Source: an uncultured Atopobium sp.
GTDB lineage: Bacteria; Actinomycetota; Coriobacteriia; Coriobacteriales; Atopobiaceae
Direction: 5' to 3'
DNA: 64,000 nucleotides
Assembly (NCBI GenBank): GCA_938045565.1
Contig: CALIAZ010000045.1
Span: 1-64,000, forward strand
The translations under genes and the position numbers were made by a program. Below the pieces are notes generated by a model. The model was given only the letters and a program-made list of their open reading frames with translations. It did no database searches and was not told the DNA's origin. Shown here piece after piece: positions 34,545 to 43,312 of this stretch; position 1 is the stretch's first letter; every line of letters starts with the position of its first letter.

Positions 34545-36089
34545 CTACCCGCGCGCGGCGCGACCAGCGCGCTCGTCTAGCTTGGCGCGGACAGCGGCCT
34601 TGAACGCGACAGCATCCGTCATCCACGGAACGTGCTTGCCGCCGATAATGTTGAATGGCTCGTCGCCCTTGGCAAGCAGGTACACCAGCGCTGGGCGAGG
34701 GTCGTCGTAAGCTGCGGAAACTGCCTCGTAAATGGCGTCGTAGCGGTCAAGGATAATCTTATGCGCGGCGCCCTCGGGCGTGGCTTCGGCCATTTGCTCG
34801 CAAATCACCGCAGGATCTTCCATGTTGCAGTCCTCGGTGGTGTAAATCATCAGGTCCGCCCACTTTGCTGCCTCTTCCGGCAGCTCCTGGCGACGGTTGT
34901 ACGCCTTGCCGCCAACGGCTCCCATGACCACGTATCGGCCATAACCAGGAAATTCTTTGGACGTTGACGAGAAAAGCTTCTGGTAGGAAAGCTTGTTGTG
35001 GGCGTAGTCGACCAAGCCCGTTACTTTGTTGTCGGGCGAGCTCAGCAGCTCCATGCGGCCTGGCACCTTAACATTCATCAGCGGAAGCACAGCGTCCTTC
35101 TCGCGAATGCCCAGGTAATCGGCAACGGTGATTGCCGCAAGAGCATTCTCCACGTTGAAGAGACCAGACATAGGCAGCGCGGCCGCGCCGGTCCAGGTTG
35201 GGGTGTGCACGGTGAACGTCACCATGCCCTGGTGAGGGGTGATTTCGTCCGCCCAAACGGTGGCGTCGGAATCGGTTGTGGAAAAAGTCAAGACCTTCTC
35301 GCACTTCTGTGCACGCTCTATGACCTGGTCAAACATCATGGTGTTCTTGTTGATGACGGCCACGCGAGCAAGATCAAAAATCTTCAGTTTGCTCTCAAAG
35401 TAATCTTCAAAAGTAGGGTGTTCAACAGGGGAAATGTGATCGGTTCCAATGTTTAAGAACACCGCGATGCTCAGGTTAAGGCCAACCGTGCGGTCGTACT
35501 TGAGCCCCTGACTAGAAATCTCCATGTCAACATAGGGGAGACCGGCCTCAGCAGCGTGCTTGAGATGACGCCACAGCTCAGGCGCCTCGGGCGTAGTGTT
35601 GTGTGCGGGCTGCGTGTCTTTGCCGTCAAACACCTCAATACCGCCAATTACGCCGCACTTGGAGTACGGCTCGTCGCCGTCAAGGATGGCGCGCAGCATA
35701 TACGAGCAGGTAGACTTGCCCTTGGTGCCCGTAATGCCAATAGTGGTGAGTTTCTTGTCGGGATGTCCCGCAACGCCTGCGGCCGCGTAGGCCATGGCAA
35801 GACGTACGTCATCCACGCAAATAGCGGCTATGTTTGGCGCCACTGCTTGCAACTCTTCTGCGAGCGACTGCTGGCAGAGGTATGCAACAGCTCCAGCCTC
35901 CACCGCACTTGTCAGATACGCTGGTGAGAAACTTGCACCCTTGCAGACAAACAGCGAGCCGGGGGTGACCTCACGAGAATCGCTTGCAACATCGGTAAGC
36001 TGTGCGTTTTGATCCACCGCATCAAGATGAGCGGTAGTGTACTCGATGTTCTTGCTGGTAAAGAGCGCCAGGAGCTCGTGTAATGTCAT
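34545..36089 (-). CDS. murE: MurE, UDP-MurNAc-tripeptide ligase
   Basis: ATP-dependent Mur ligase, 514 aa from ATG 36089 (MTLHELLALFTSKNIEY), which adds the third residue to UDP-MurNAc-L-Ala-D-Glu in the cytosol. The N-terminal UDP-binding domain has DVASDSREVTPGSLFVCKG. The ATP site is GITGTKGKST. The central domain has NTTPEAPELWRHL, MEISSQGLKYDR and FLNIGTDH. The C-terminal domain has LVDYAHNKLSYQKL and VVMGAVGGKAYNRRQELPE. At the place of the residue-selecting DNPR/DNPA motif it has TED420CNMEDP, so the acceptor (DAP, Lys or Orn) cannot be read from the classic motif. The gene is alone, not in a dcw cluster, which is typical of extra or Lys-type MurE in some Firmicutes and Coriobacteriia. 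Confidence 0.88.
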   Translation of the reverse strand: MTLHELLALFTSKNIEYTTAHLDAVDQNAQLTDVASDSREVTPGSLFVCKGASFSPAYLTSAVEAGAVAYLCQQSLAEELQAVAPNIAAICVDDVRLAMAYAAAGVAGHPDKKLTTIGITGTKGKSTCSYMLRAILDGDEPYSKCGVIGGIEVFDGKDTQPAHNTTPEAPELWRHLKHAAEAGLPYVDMEISSQGLKYDRTVGLNLSIAVFLNIGTDHISPVEHPTFEDYFESKLKIFDLARVAVINKNTMMFDQVIERAQKCEKVLTFSTTDSDATVWADEITPHQGMVTFTVHTPTWTGAAALPMSGLFNVENALAAITVADYLGIREKDAVLPLMNVKVPGRMELLSSPDNKVTGLVDYAHNKLSYQKLFSSTSKEFPGYGRYVVMGAVGGKAYNRRQELPEEAAKWADLMIYTTEDCNMEDPAVICEQMAEATPEGAAHKIILDRYDAIYEAVSAAYDDPRPALVYLLAKGDEPFNIIGGKHVPWMTDAVAFKAAVRAKLDERAGRAARG

Positions 36090-36252
36090 CCTCAAAAGTC
36101 CTTCTATAGCTGTTTGGCGCAAGCACAAAGCGCCCCTAAGACAGTATAAATAGTTTAGCCGTCTGACCTCAATTCTGCTGACGACATCGAAACTTTCTTG
36201 GCCCTCTCGCGCAAGCCTTAAACCCTTATGGCGAGAAAATCTTTTATTTTGC

Positions 36253-36281
36253 TTGACTCACTGTGGCTGGGAAGGTATAGT
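36253..36281 (+). promoter_or_regulatory. promoter of initiator tRNA
   Basis: TTGACT (36253-36258) and TATAGT (36276-36281) are separated by 17 bp and lie 27 bp before the tRNA 5' end. Confidence 0.85.
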
Positions 36282-36307
36282 ACTTGTTCGCGCATAAGCG
36301 TATACAT

Positions 36308-36384
<77 letters not shown>

Positions 36385-36397
36385 TAAGAACTTCAAA

Positions 36398-36418
36398 CCC
36401 GCCATCGGCGGGTTTTTT
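36398..36418 (+). terminator. tRNA terminator
   Basis: CCCGCC-ATC-GGCGGG stem followed by six T. Confidence 0.95.
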
Positions 36419-36428
36419 GTTTAGTACT

Positions 36429-37178
36429 ATCAAGCCTGATGCACCAATGCCTTCAGATATTGCTGACGAGTATGCGAACATCAAGCAGCTGGGCGATAAG
36501 AAGAGCCTCTCGCGCGAGGTTGTTGTTGCCGCTAATCCAAACCTTATTGTGGGACGTTCCCGTCTCTTCACTTCAAAGGATCAGACTACTCCAAAGGACT
36601 ACGCTGACCTAGGCATTTCTGTCTATACCCAGCTGGCATCTTCTGAGCAGGGCGACCCAACGCTTGCCGGAATTATCTCTGATATTAAGAACCTTGGATC
36701 TATTTTTGACGTTCAGAGCAATGCCGACACCTATACTGCTGACCTGCAAAAGCGTCTTGATGCCATTAACGAGCGAGTTAAGGCACACGAGAAAGATGCA
36801 AAGAAGTCAGTGCTGGTTATGACTAACCTCAAGGACGGTACGTTTGGTCTCTTTGGCGGTAGCGAGAAGAGCCTTGAGTTTACTATCATCGACCAGCTTG
36901 GAGCTACTCCTGCGACAACCCAGTCTGCAAACGGCCTGACGTATGAGAATCTGATTAAGTTCAATCCTGACGTCATTATTTACGTTACCGCAGAGCGTAA
37001 TAAAGCAACTGACGCTGTAGCTAAAGACACTCTTCTGGGCGAGAGCTCCCTGCAGAACGTCCCAGCTATTGCCAACAAGAGCATCGTTGAGATTCCATAC
37101 TCAGAGTACATCGATTACTCGCCACGCGCATTCGATTCTGCCGAGAAGATCCTTGAGGTTCTGTATCCTCAAAAATAG
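36429..37178 (+). pseudogene. N-terminally truncated FecB-like solute-binding protein
   Basis: About 249 codons resemble the C-terminal two thirds of an iron-siderophore/haem substrate-binding protein: REVVVAANPNLIVGRSRLF, LGISVYTQLASSEQ, LGSIFDVQSNADTY, a long linker helix, KSVLVMTNLKDGTFGLFGG, LIKFNPDVIIYVTAE and VEIPYSEYIDYSPRAFDSAE. The signal peptide, lipobox and first ~60-80 residues are missing. The frame begins directly after the tRNA terminator and has no credible ribosome site; the first Met is at 36450. It is therefore a gene remnant, cut at the tRNA boundary by recombination. No permease or ATPase partner lies nearby. Confidence 0.85.
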
Positions 37179-37205
37179 ACGTATTTGAACATACGGCACC
37201 GTAGA

Positions 37206-37242
37206 GACCAAGCAGGAACTTTGTTTCCTGCTTGGTCTTTTC
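37206..37242 (+). terminator. terminator after truncated binding protein
   Basis: GACCAAGCAGGAA (37206-37218) and TTCCTGCTTGGTC (37225-37237) form a perfect 13-bp stem followed by TTTTCTTTT. Confidence 0.92.
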
Positions 37243-37307
37243 TTTTAGTTCGTCTATTTAAGGCAATGTATTAATTTCTTCTATTTAGTGATTTACTTAA
37301 TATGAGT

Positions 37308-37390
37308 CATCTTTCGTTCATCGCTTGTAAACCGAAAGTCGCAGATTTAAATCCTCTCCCTGTAAATATAAGAAATTCAAACTCGTCGTT
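37308..37390 (+). repeat. decayed copy of tRNA-fMet 3' part
   Basis: 37331-37387 aligns without gaps to tRNA positions from the anticodon arm through the CCA and into the terminator: ACCGAAAGTCGCAG against CCCGAAGGTCGTAG, TTTAAATCCT against TTCAAATCCT, and ATAAGAAATTCAAAC against ATAAGAACTTCAAAC. About three quarters of positions agree, and most differences are C-to-T or G-to-A. Weaker similarity extends to about 37308. It is not a working tRNA. Confidence 0.75.
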
Positions 37391-37790
37391 GATGATATTG
37401 TTTCTAAAAAACTTTATGTTAAGTCAAAAATTGCTCAAGGTGTTTTAACTGTTGTCTTAGCGAAATACCCTTCTTTTAAAAGATTTTTCTAGTGAAATTT
37501 AAATTTTATGAATTCTATACAGTGTCTTGACGTTATCTTCAGGTTAGTTATTTTCGTTCCAGTGATTAGTTTTAATTTTTATAAAATCTTCACCCTTGAC
37601 GGTAAATCTACAAGTCTCGTAAGTTTTCAATAACTTGTGTCTGTGAGATATCCTGTTACATTCAACAATATGCAATGTCTGTACAACTTACACCTAATGC
37701 ATCTTTAGATTCCCTTGTAGAGCATTAGATGGAAAGTTTGTAAGTAAAAAGATACGGTCGCATCTTGCTTGGATGATTGTCTAGTTCTCT

Positions 37791-37828
37791 TAGGATACAG
37801 AACATTCCTCTCAAGGAGGTGTATCCTA
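37791..37828 (+). other. hairpin around AAGGAGGTG in a 940-bp gene-free stretch
   Basis: TAGGATACA (37791-37799) pairs with TGTATCCTA (37820-37828), and CCTC (37807-37810) with GAGG (37816-37819), so a strong Shine-Dalgarno-like AAGGAGG sits inside a stem-loop. No good start codon follows at proper spacing. The remainder of 37243-38121 is AT-rich and holds only this and the tRNA relic. Confidence 0.4.
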
Positions 37829-38121
37829 GCCGCCGCTAATGTGTTGGCTTGTGCGAGGCTACGTCTTTGAAGTGGTTGAGTATTTGACGTAATTATAGGT
37901 TACTCACCTAAAGAGGAATTCTTCCATTAAAGGTTGCTATAAACAGCTGGATACTTATTGTATAGTGATTCGTTATTCCGCCACTTATCGAGCAAAAATG
38001 ACCATGAAACGGCGCGAGAGTAGCTTTGGCGTTTCTTCTAAACTGCAAATGGTAAAATTATCAAAATTAATTGGCGTCAGATGAGTGAATGTTTTTGGGC
38101 ATATTAAGTGGACGGATGAAC

Positions 38122-39573
38122 ATGAGTGTTGAAACGGTACAGCTTAATCCTGAGCCAAGTATACTTATTGAGAGTCTCCGAGATATTGGCTATTCATTTA
38201 ACAGTGCGCTCGCAGATATTGTCGATAATTCCATTACTGCTAATGCCTCAAAAGTGTGGATTCAAGCAATTCCAGATGACGAATTTCGTATTGGAATCAT
38301 TGATAACGGAACTGGATTAAGTAAGAGTGATTTGAAGCAAGCAATGAGACTTGGCTCTACTGATCCTAGGCAAAAGCGCTCGATAAACGATTTGGGGCGT
38401 TTTGGTTTAGGTCTCAAGACTGCCTCGTTTTCTCAATGTCGACGTCTGACGGTTGTATCACGAAATAATGAAGAAATCGCCGGCTATACATGGGACTTAG
38501 ATTACGTAGTCGAACAAAATGCATGGAATGCTATAGAACGCAATGACTTGGATAAAATCCCTTTTGTCGATGAACTTGGCGAAACGGGAACACTTGTCTT
38601 ATGGGAGAAACTTGATAGGCTGACTGGAGCGCGTGGATCAGGAAAGGTTGATTACGCGCGGATAATTGGTGAAGCTCAAGACTACCTCTCCTTGGTTTTT
38701 CATAGATATATCAAAGGTGAAAAAGATCTTCGGCGTATTTCTCTTAGGGTCAATAACGTAGAACTCGAGCCTATTGATCCCTTCAATTCAATAAATCATG
38801 CGACGCAGATTTCTCCATTGGAGACCATATCTCCAGGTATTACGATGCAAGCTTTCACCCTTCCGCATCGATCGCATTATAGTTCACAGCAAGAGTATGA
38901 GCATTTTGGTCTGAAGGATGGCTATCTTAAAAATCAAGGCGTGTATTTGTATCGTGCAAAACGATTGATTCTTTATGGAACATGGTTTGGACTAGCTAAG
39001 AAGACTGCTTTGACGCAGCTCACTAGAGTAAAGATTGATATTGATGTCAATCAAGATGAGATTTGGAAAATTGACGTCAAAAAAGTTTCAGCACAGATGC
39101 CTGAGAATGTGCGCACTCGAATAAAAGACCTCATAAACACAATCGGTGCACCCTCGCGTAAGGTTTATCGTCGTCGTGCAACAAAACTAACAAGCTCCGA
39201 TGTCTATCCCGCGTGGAATGTAGAGCAGTCTGATGAAAAGAAACTGTATCGAATTAATCGGAATCATCCCATCATTGCAAGTTTTAGGGACTCGCTCGAT
39301 GATGATGACAGACAAAACTTCGATACTACACTTGCTCTCATTGAGTCTAGTTTTCCAATAGACTCCCTTTTCTATGATTTAGCAAGCAGCGAAGAGAAGG
39401 TTTCATTTGCAACGTTAGATGACACTAGCTTTATAAGCGCTGCTCGCACATTCTTCATAAGCCTTAAACAGGCTGGACGTGATGAAGATGTCATTCTTTC
39501 AATAATGCGGAACGCAGAACCTTTTCGTTCTCGCTGGCAGGATACATTCAAAGCTCTTGGAATAGAGGAATAA
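38122..39573 (+). CDS. GHKL ATPase (MORC/MutL-like) of restriction-type island
   Basis: ATPase, 483 aa from ATG 38122 (MSVETVQLNPEPSILIESL), placed 9 nt after AAGTGGA. The Bergerat fold is complete: motif I LADIVDNSITA with D32 and N36, motif II DNGTGL (61-66), motif III GRFGLGLKTAS (92-102). A transducer-like domain and a C-terminal charged domain follow. Such stand-alone GHKL proteins are known from prokaryotic relatives of MORC and MutL that sit in restriction-modification-like operons with Z1, PD-(D/E)XK and methylase genes, which is exactly the context here. It would act as an ATP-driven clamp or switch. It is the first gene of a four-gene operon; the stop overlaps the next start. Confidence 0.9.
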   Translation: MSVETVQLNPEPSILIESLRDIGYSFNSALADIVDNSITANASKVWIQAIPDDEFRIGIIDNGTGLSKSDLKQAMRLGSTDPRQKRSINDLGRFGLGLKTASFSQCRRLTVVSRNNEEIAGYTWDLDYVVEQNAWNAIERNDLDKIPFVDELGETGTLVLWEKLDRLTGARGSGKVDYARIIGEAQDYLSLVFHRYIKGEKDLRRISLRVNNVELEPIDPFNSINHATQISPLETISPGITMQAFTLPHRSHYSSQQEYEHFGLKDGYLKNQGVYLYRAKRLILYGTWFGLAKKTALTQLTRVKIDIDVNQDEIWKIDVKKVSAQMPENVRTRIKDLINTIGAPSRKVYRRRATKLTSSDVYPAWNVEQSDEKKLYRINRNHPIIASFRDSLDDDDRQNFDTTLALIESSFPIDSLFYDLASSEEKVSFATLDDTSFISAARTFFISLKQAGRDEDVILSIMRNAEPFRSRWQDTFKALGIEE

Positions 39574-42347
39574 TGATGCGTGGCTCTAAAAATGAGTTTA
39601 CAGAACAAATTGACAGTTCAGTTCGTCAGTATTTTGTCAGTAAAAAAAACGTGCCTGAAGAGAATGAGGTGCGAAAACAATATGAGATTTTTTACGATGC
39701 TTTTTCGAAAATTCCTCCATATTCTCTGATGCTGGGTGACAGAGATAATGTGATTGATATGCTCGTACATCAATATTGTTCTGATCTTTGTATTACTAAA
39801 AAGGTCGGTTTCGCTTTTAGAGACGAGGATGTAAAGCCTTGGTTAAGTGTTACTGAAGAAGCAATCGAAGATCAAAACGGTTGGTTTTATTGGTCGCGCT
39901 ATAAAAAGTATCTCTTATACGAAAAGAAATGGGCGGCGAGTACCGTTCGAACAATAGAACGTGACACATGGAATGTACTCGACTTAATGGCGAATCCGAA
40001 AATTGAAGCTGGCTTTGAGCGCAGGGGCTTGGTGGTAGCTTCAGTTCAATCAGGTAAGACGGCAAACTACATTGGTCTTATTTGCCGTGCGGCAGACGCA
40101 GGATACAAAATTATCATTGTAATGGCAGGTGTTCATAATGTTCTGAGGAATCAGACGCAAGCACGTCTCGAGGATGGATTTACAGGATTTAATATTGTTG
40201 AACAACAGGCCATCGAGCCTGTTGGTGTAGGTTTATACAATGGAAGTCGTAGACCAATTGCCTGCACTTCGCGTGACGCCGACTTTAATAAAAGGCGTGC
40301 GAGTGCATTGAAAGGTATTCAAACTGCTCATACCAACGAGCCCTGGTTATTCGTTATCAAGAAGAATAGCAATTCACTCAAACAGGTTTATGAGTGGCTT
40401 CGTGATAACGCAAGTCCTAATGATCAGCTATTGCTAATAGATGATGAGGCAGATAATGCTTCCATTAACGGTAAATATAAGCGTGAGCGACGCGAAGATG
40501 AGCCAACTAGGATTAACGGGCAAATAAGGAACATACTGAACTACTTTACAAGGAAATGCTATGTGGGATATACGGCTACCCCTTATGCAAATATCTTGAT
40601 AGATCCAGAAGTTGATACCGAACAACACGGAAAAGATCTTTTCCCAAGCAGCTTTATCTACACTTTAGAGGAATCTTCCGATTACTTCGGAGCTGATAAA
40701 GTATTTGCAGACTACGATGATATCAAGCCAAAATACCTACGCTTCATTGATGATATTGAATCTGTATTGCCTCCTAAGCATAAAAGTGACTACCACGTCG
40801 ACGATATACCTGAGACGCTTAAGGATGCAATTAGAATCTTTATTGTTGCTACAGCGATAAGAGCGTTGCGTGGAGATAGCAAAGAACATTCGACAATGAT
40901 GGTAAATGTGTCCCCCTACAAAGCACCACAGAAATCCGTTGCATGGGAGATAGAAGACTATATCAAACAATTAAAAAATAGCATTAAAGCTTACGCTGCG
41001 CTAAACAAAGAACTCGCTTTAGGTGTTTCTGACGACTTGAAATTTATATATGCTTCTTGGCTAACGGAATACTCACATTGCACGGAATTCAACTGGACTG
41101 AAGTCCAGCATGCTTTATATGACACAATTAAAACCGTCCGCGTCGTAAGTATTAACAGTGATTCAACTGAGGCTCTCGAATACGAGTTACACACAGAGCA
41201 CGTCATAGCTGTTGGTGGATATAGACTTTCACGAGGGTTGACGCTTGAGGGTCTTGTAGTCTCCTATTACTCTCGTAATGCTAAAGCTTACGATGCTTTG
41301 ATGCAAATGGCACGATGGTTTGGGTATCGTCCAGGTTACGAGGAATTATGTCGTGTATGGATGTCCGATAAGGCGGCCGGCTGGTATAAATTTGTAGCTG
41401 ATTCGACAGCTGATCTTTTTGACGAGCTGCGCAATATGCGACAAGTGAAGAAGACTCCGAGAAATTATGGATTAAAAATTAAACAAAGCCCTGACTCACT
41501 CATTGTGACTGCGCGTAATAAGATGGGTACAGGAACTAAACTGGATGCACCTATTGATTTGAACAATGGCTTTGTCGAAACAATAGCCTTTGACCGCAGT
41601 GTAGATGTGGTACAGCGGAATAAGAGTGCGATAGAAGTTTTTTTGGATAAAATTATGAGTTATCAGGATAAACCTTTGCTCTTTAGGAATGTCCCTGTAC
41701 AGCACATCATAGATTTCATCCAAGCCTACACTAATGAAGATGCTCGATCGCCTAAGTCGCAGAAAAAACCTGTACTGAATTATATTGATGATAGACGTCT
41801 CGATGGGGAACTTGATAAATGGGATGTTCTTGTAGCAGAGGGTGATGGTCCCTGTGTCAGCCTTAGCCGAAAAATATCGGTGAAATCAGAAATTCGCTAT
41901 CCAGGAAGCGATACATCTGCTGAGTGCTTGGTTGTCGGTGAGAAACACAAACTTGCAAGTAGAGGAGTTGAAGCTAATGGACTAAGCACCGAACAAATTA
42001 AAAGAGCTAATGATGCATTTAAGTATGATCACCCAGATAAAAAATATACATCAGATAGATATTACAGACGTTATCGTGACTATCCCTTGTTGATAATCCA
42101 TCCAGTTTTGATGAAGTACTCTGATAGACAAAAGCAGCGGCTTGTAGAGGAGAAAGGTATTGCTAGCCCTAAGGCTTCGAATTGGAATGATTGGGATCAT
42201 TCTGAAGAGGCATATGGATGGAGTATCAGTTTCCCCTATACTCCAAATCAGACAAAACCAGTCAATTATGTCTTCAATCAGATTGCAATAAATGACATGC
42301 GTGCTGACTATGAAGAGGAAAGTGATGATGACTATGGGGATGAGTAA
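39573..42347 (+). CDS. Z1-domain helicase-like protein
   Basis: Large ATPase, 924 aa. The Z1 domain occupies roughly 380-640. N-terminal to it is an SF2-type P-loop, GLVVASVQSGKTANYIGL with G161-K162-T163. LLLIDDEADNAS is a DEAD-like motif II, and VGYTATPYANILIDP corresponds to motif III. VGGYRLSRGLTLEGL and LMQMARWFGYRPGY (about residue 590) are the typical Z1 motifs and supply the arginine finger. The protein should be a DNA-translocating motor. Start and stop overlap neighbours (TAATG with the GHKL gene; 20 nt with the nuclease gene), so subunits are made together. AT-rich composition suggests transfer. Confidence 0.92.
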   Translation: MMRGSKNEFTEQIDSSVRQYFVSKKNVPEENEVRKQYEIFYDAFSKIPPYSLMLGDRDNVIDMLVHQYCSDLCITKKVGFAFRDEDVKPWLSVTEEAIEDQNGWFYWSRYKKYLLYEKKWAASTVRTIERDTWNVLDLMANPKIEAGFERRGLVVASVQSGKTANYIGLICRAADAGYKIIIVMAGVHNVLRNQTQARLEDGFTGFNIVEQQAIEPVGVGLYNGSRRPIACTSRDADFNKRRASALKGIQTAHTNEPWLFVIKKNSNSLKQVYEWLRDNASPNDQLLLIDDEADNASINGKYKRERREDEPTRINGQIRNILNYFTRKCYVGYTATPYANILIDPEVDTEQHGKDLFPSSFIYTLEESSDYFGADKVFADYDDIKPKYLRFIDDIESVLPPKHKSDYHVDDIPETLKDAIRIFIVATAIRALRGDSKEHSTMMVNVSPYKAPQKSVAWEIEDYIKQLKNSIKAYAALNKELALGVSDDLKFIYASWLTEYSHCTEFNWTEVQHALYDTIKTVRVVSINSDSTEALEYELHTEHVIAVGGYRLSRGLTLEGLVVSYYSRNAKAYDALMQMARWFGYRPGYEELCRVWMSDKAAGWYKFVADSTADLFDELRNMRQVKKTPRNYGLKIKQSPDSLIVTARNKMGTGTKLDAPIDLNNGFVETIAFDRSVDVVQRNKSAIEVFLDKIMSYQDKPLLFRNVPVQHIIDFIQAYTNEDARSPKSQKKPVLNYIDDRRLDGELDKWDVLVAEGDGPCVSLSRKISVKSEIRYPGSDTSAECLVVGEKHKLASRGVEANGLSTEQIKRANDAFKYDHPDKKYTSDRYYRRYRDYPLLIIHPVLMKYSDRQKQRLVEEKGIASPKASNWNDWDHSEEAYGWSISFPYTPNQTKPVNYVFNQIAINDMRADYEEESDDDYGDE

Positions 42348-43308
42348 ATACCCATGGGATGAGTTAGTGACCCCGTCACAAGCGAATGAATTTACAGCTC
42401 GTTTGGTGGACTATGAAGATAATCCATGCCAGAGACGCATATTTTGGGCTAAAAGTTGGATTTCCGGGCCAGCATTACTCGTTGAGTATACATATGATGT
42501 CTGGAGGCCAGTAAGTCTTCCAGTCTTCAAAAATATTCGTGTTGCAGACAGCAAGGATAAGGCAATTATTGTAATTGAGCTTCTGGATCTTGATTTGTGC
42601 GATATTTTTCTCAAAGTTTGTCAAGATATAATTCATTCTCTTCAGAATGTCAGCTCCAAAGCAATTAGAAGGGCATGTATATTCAGGCTTGAGAAATGGA
42701 GCTCATTTCTTCGAACTTCACGGACCCGCCTTTCTCCTGAAGAGCAAAAAGGACTCATCGCTGAACTACGCTTCTTAGAGCGTGAATCTCTTACAGTTTA
42801 TAACGAGAATGATGCTATTTACGGATGGTCAGGACCTGAATTAGGCGCTAGGGACTTTGAGTACGGACAAGTGCTCGTGGAGGTCAAGTCAAAGAGAGGC
42901 TCAGCAAATACCAACATTGTAATTTCATCGGAGAAGCAGCTTAACGTTAATGAGAATGAGAAACTTTTTCTATATGTTTTAGAGCTGAACAGCACTACCG
43001 CTGAAGATAATAAGGGTTTTACGTTGACCGATGTAGTGAGTAAAGTAAGGGACAGTCTCGAATCTTCGTTGCAACGTTCTGCCTTGGAAAGCAAGCTTGC
43101 CAAAGTTGGTTATTTTGATGAGGACGACTACTCAGATATTAGATGGAGTGAGGGAGAAACGTATTATTACGCAGTGCTTGAAGATTTTTCAAAAATTGAT
43201 TCAAAATCATGCAGTCCTGGTGTAAGCAAGGTTACATATCAAGTTGATCTGGACTATTGCGAGGAATATCTCGTGGATAGGGAACAAGTAATTAGCGCAT
43301 TAAGGTAA
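42328..43308 (+). CDS. PD-(D/E)XK motif protein (DUF4420)
   Basis: Predicted nuclease, 326 aa. Several in-frame starts are clustered (42322, 42325, 42328, 42334, 42340); 42328 is chosen because AGAGGAA ends 7 nt before it. The N-terminus reads MSKYPWDELVTPSQANEFTA. A helical region with LSPEEQKGLIAELRFLER precedes the catalytic core GARDFEYGQVLVEVKSKRG, which supplies the Asp and the E-x-K of the PD-(D/E)XK fold, then NTNIVISSEKQLN. DUF4420 proteins occur with Z1 and AIPR genes. It is probably the DNA-cutting subunit of the system. The gene overlaps the Z1 gene by 20 nt. Confidence 0.88.
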   Translation: MTMGMSKYPWDELVTPSQANEFTARLVDYEDNPCQRRIFWAKSWISGPALLVEYTYDVWRPVSLPVFKNIRVADSKDKAIIVIELLDLDLCDIFLKVCQDIIHSLQNVSSKAIRRACIFRLEKWSSFLRTSRTRLSPEEQKGLIAELRFLERESLTVYNENDAIYGWSGPELGARDFEYGQVLVEVKSKRGSANTNIVISSEKQLNVNENEKLFLYVLELNSTTAEDNKGFTLTDVVSKVRDSLESSLQRSALESKLAKVGYFDEDDYSDIRWSEGETYYYAVLEDFSKIDSKSCSPGVSKVTYQVDLDYCEEYLVDREQVISALR

Positions 43309-43312
43309 AGAT

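Noticed and set aside
37811..37840. AAGGAGGTGTATCCTAGCCG resembles the complement of a 16S rRNA 3' end.
   Set aside because: The match is short and imperfect, and upstream DNA shows no rRNA similarity; a hairpin explains the symmetry.
37243..38121. Search for an integrase or toxin-antitoxin pair next to the tRNA.
   Set aside because: No frame of useful length or motif was found; the stretch is AT-rich and gene-free.
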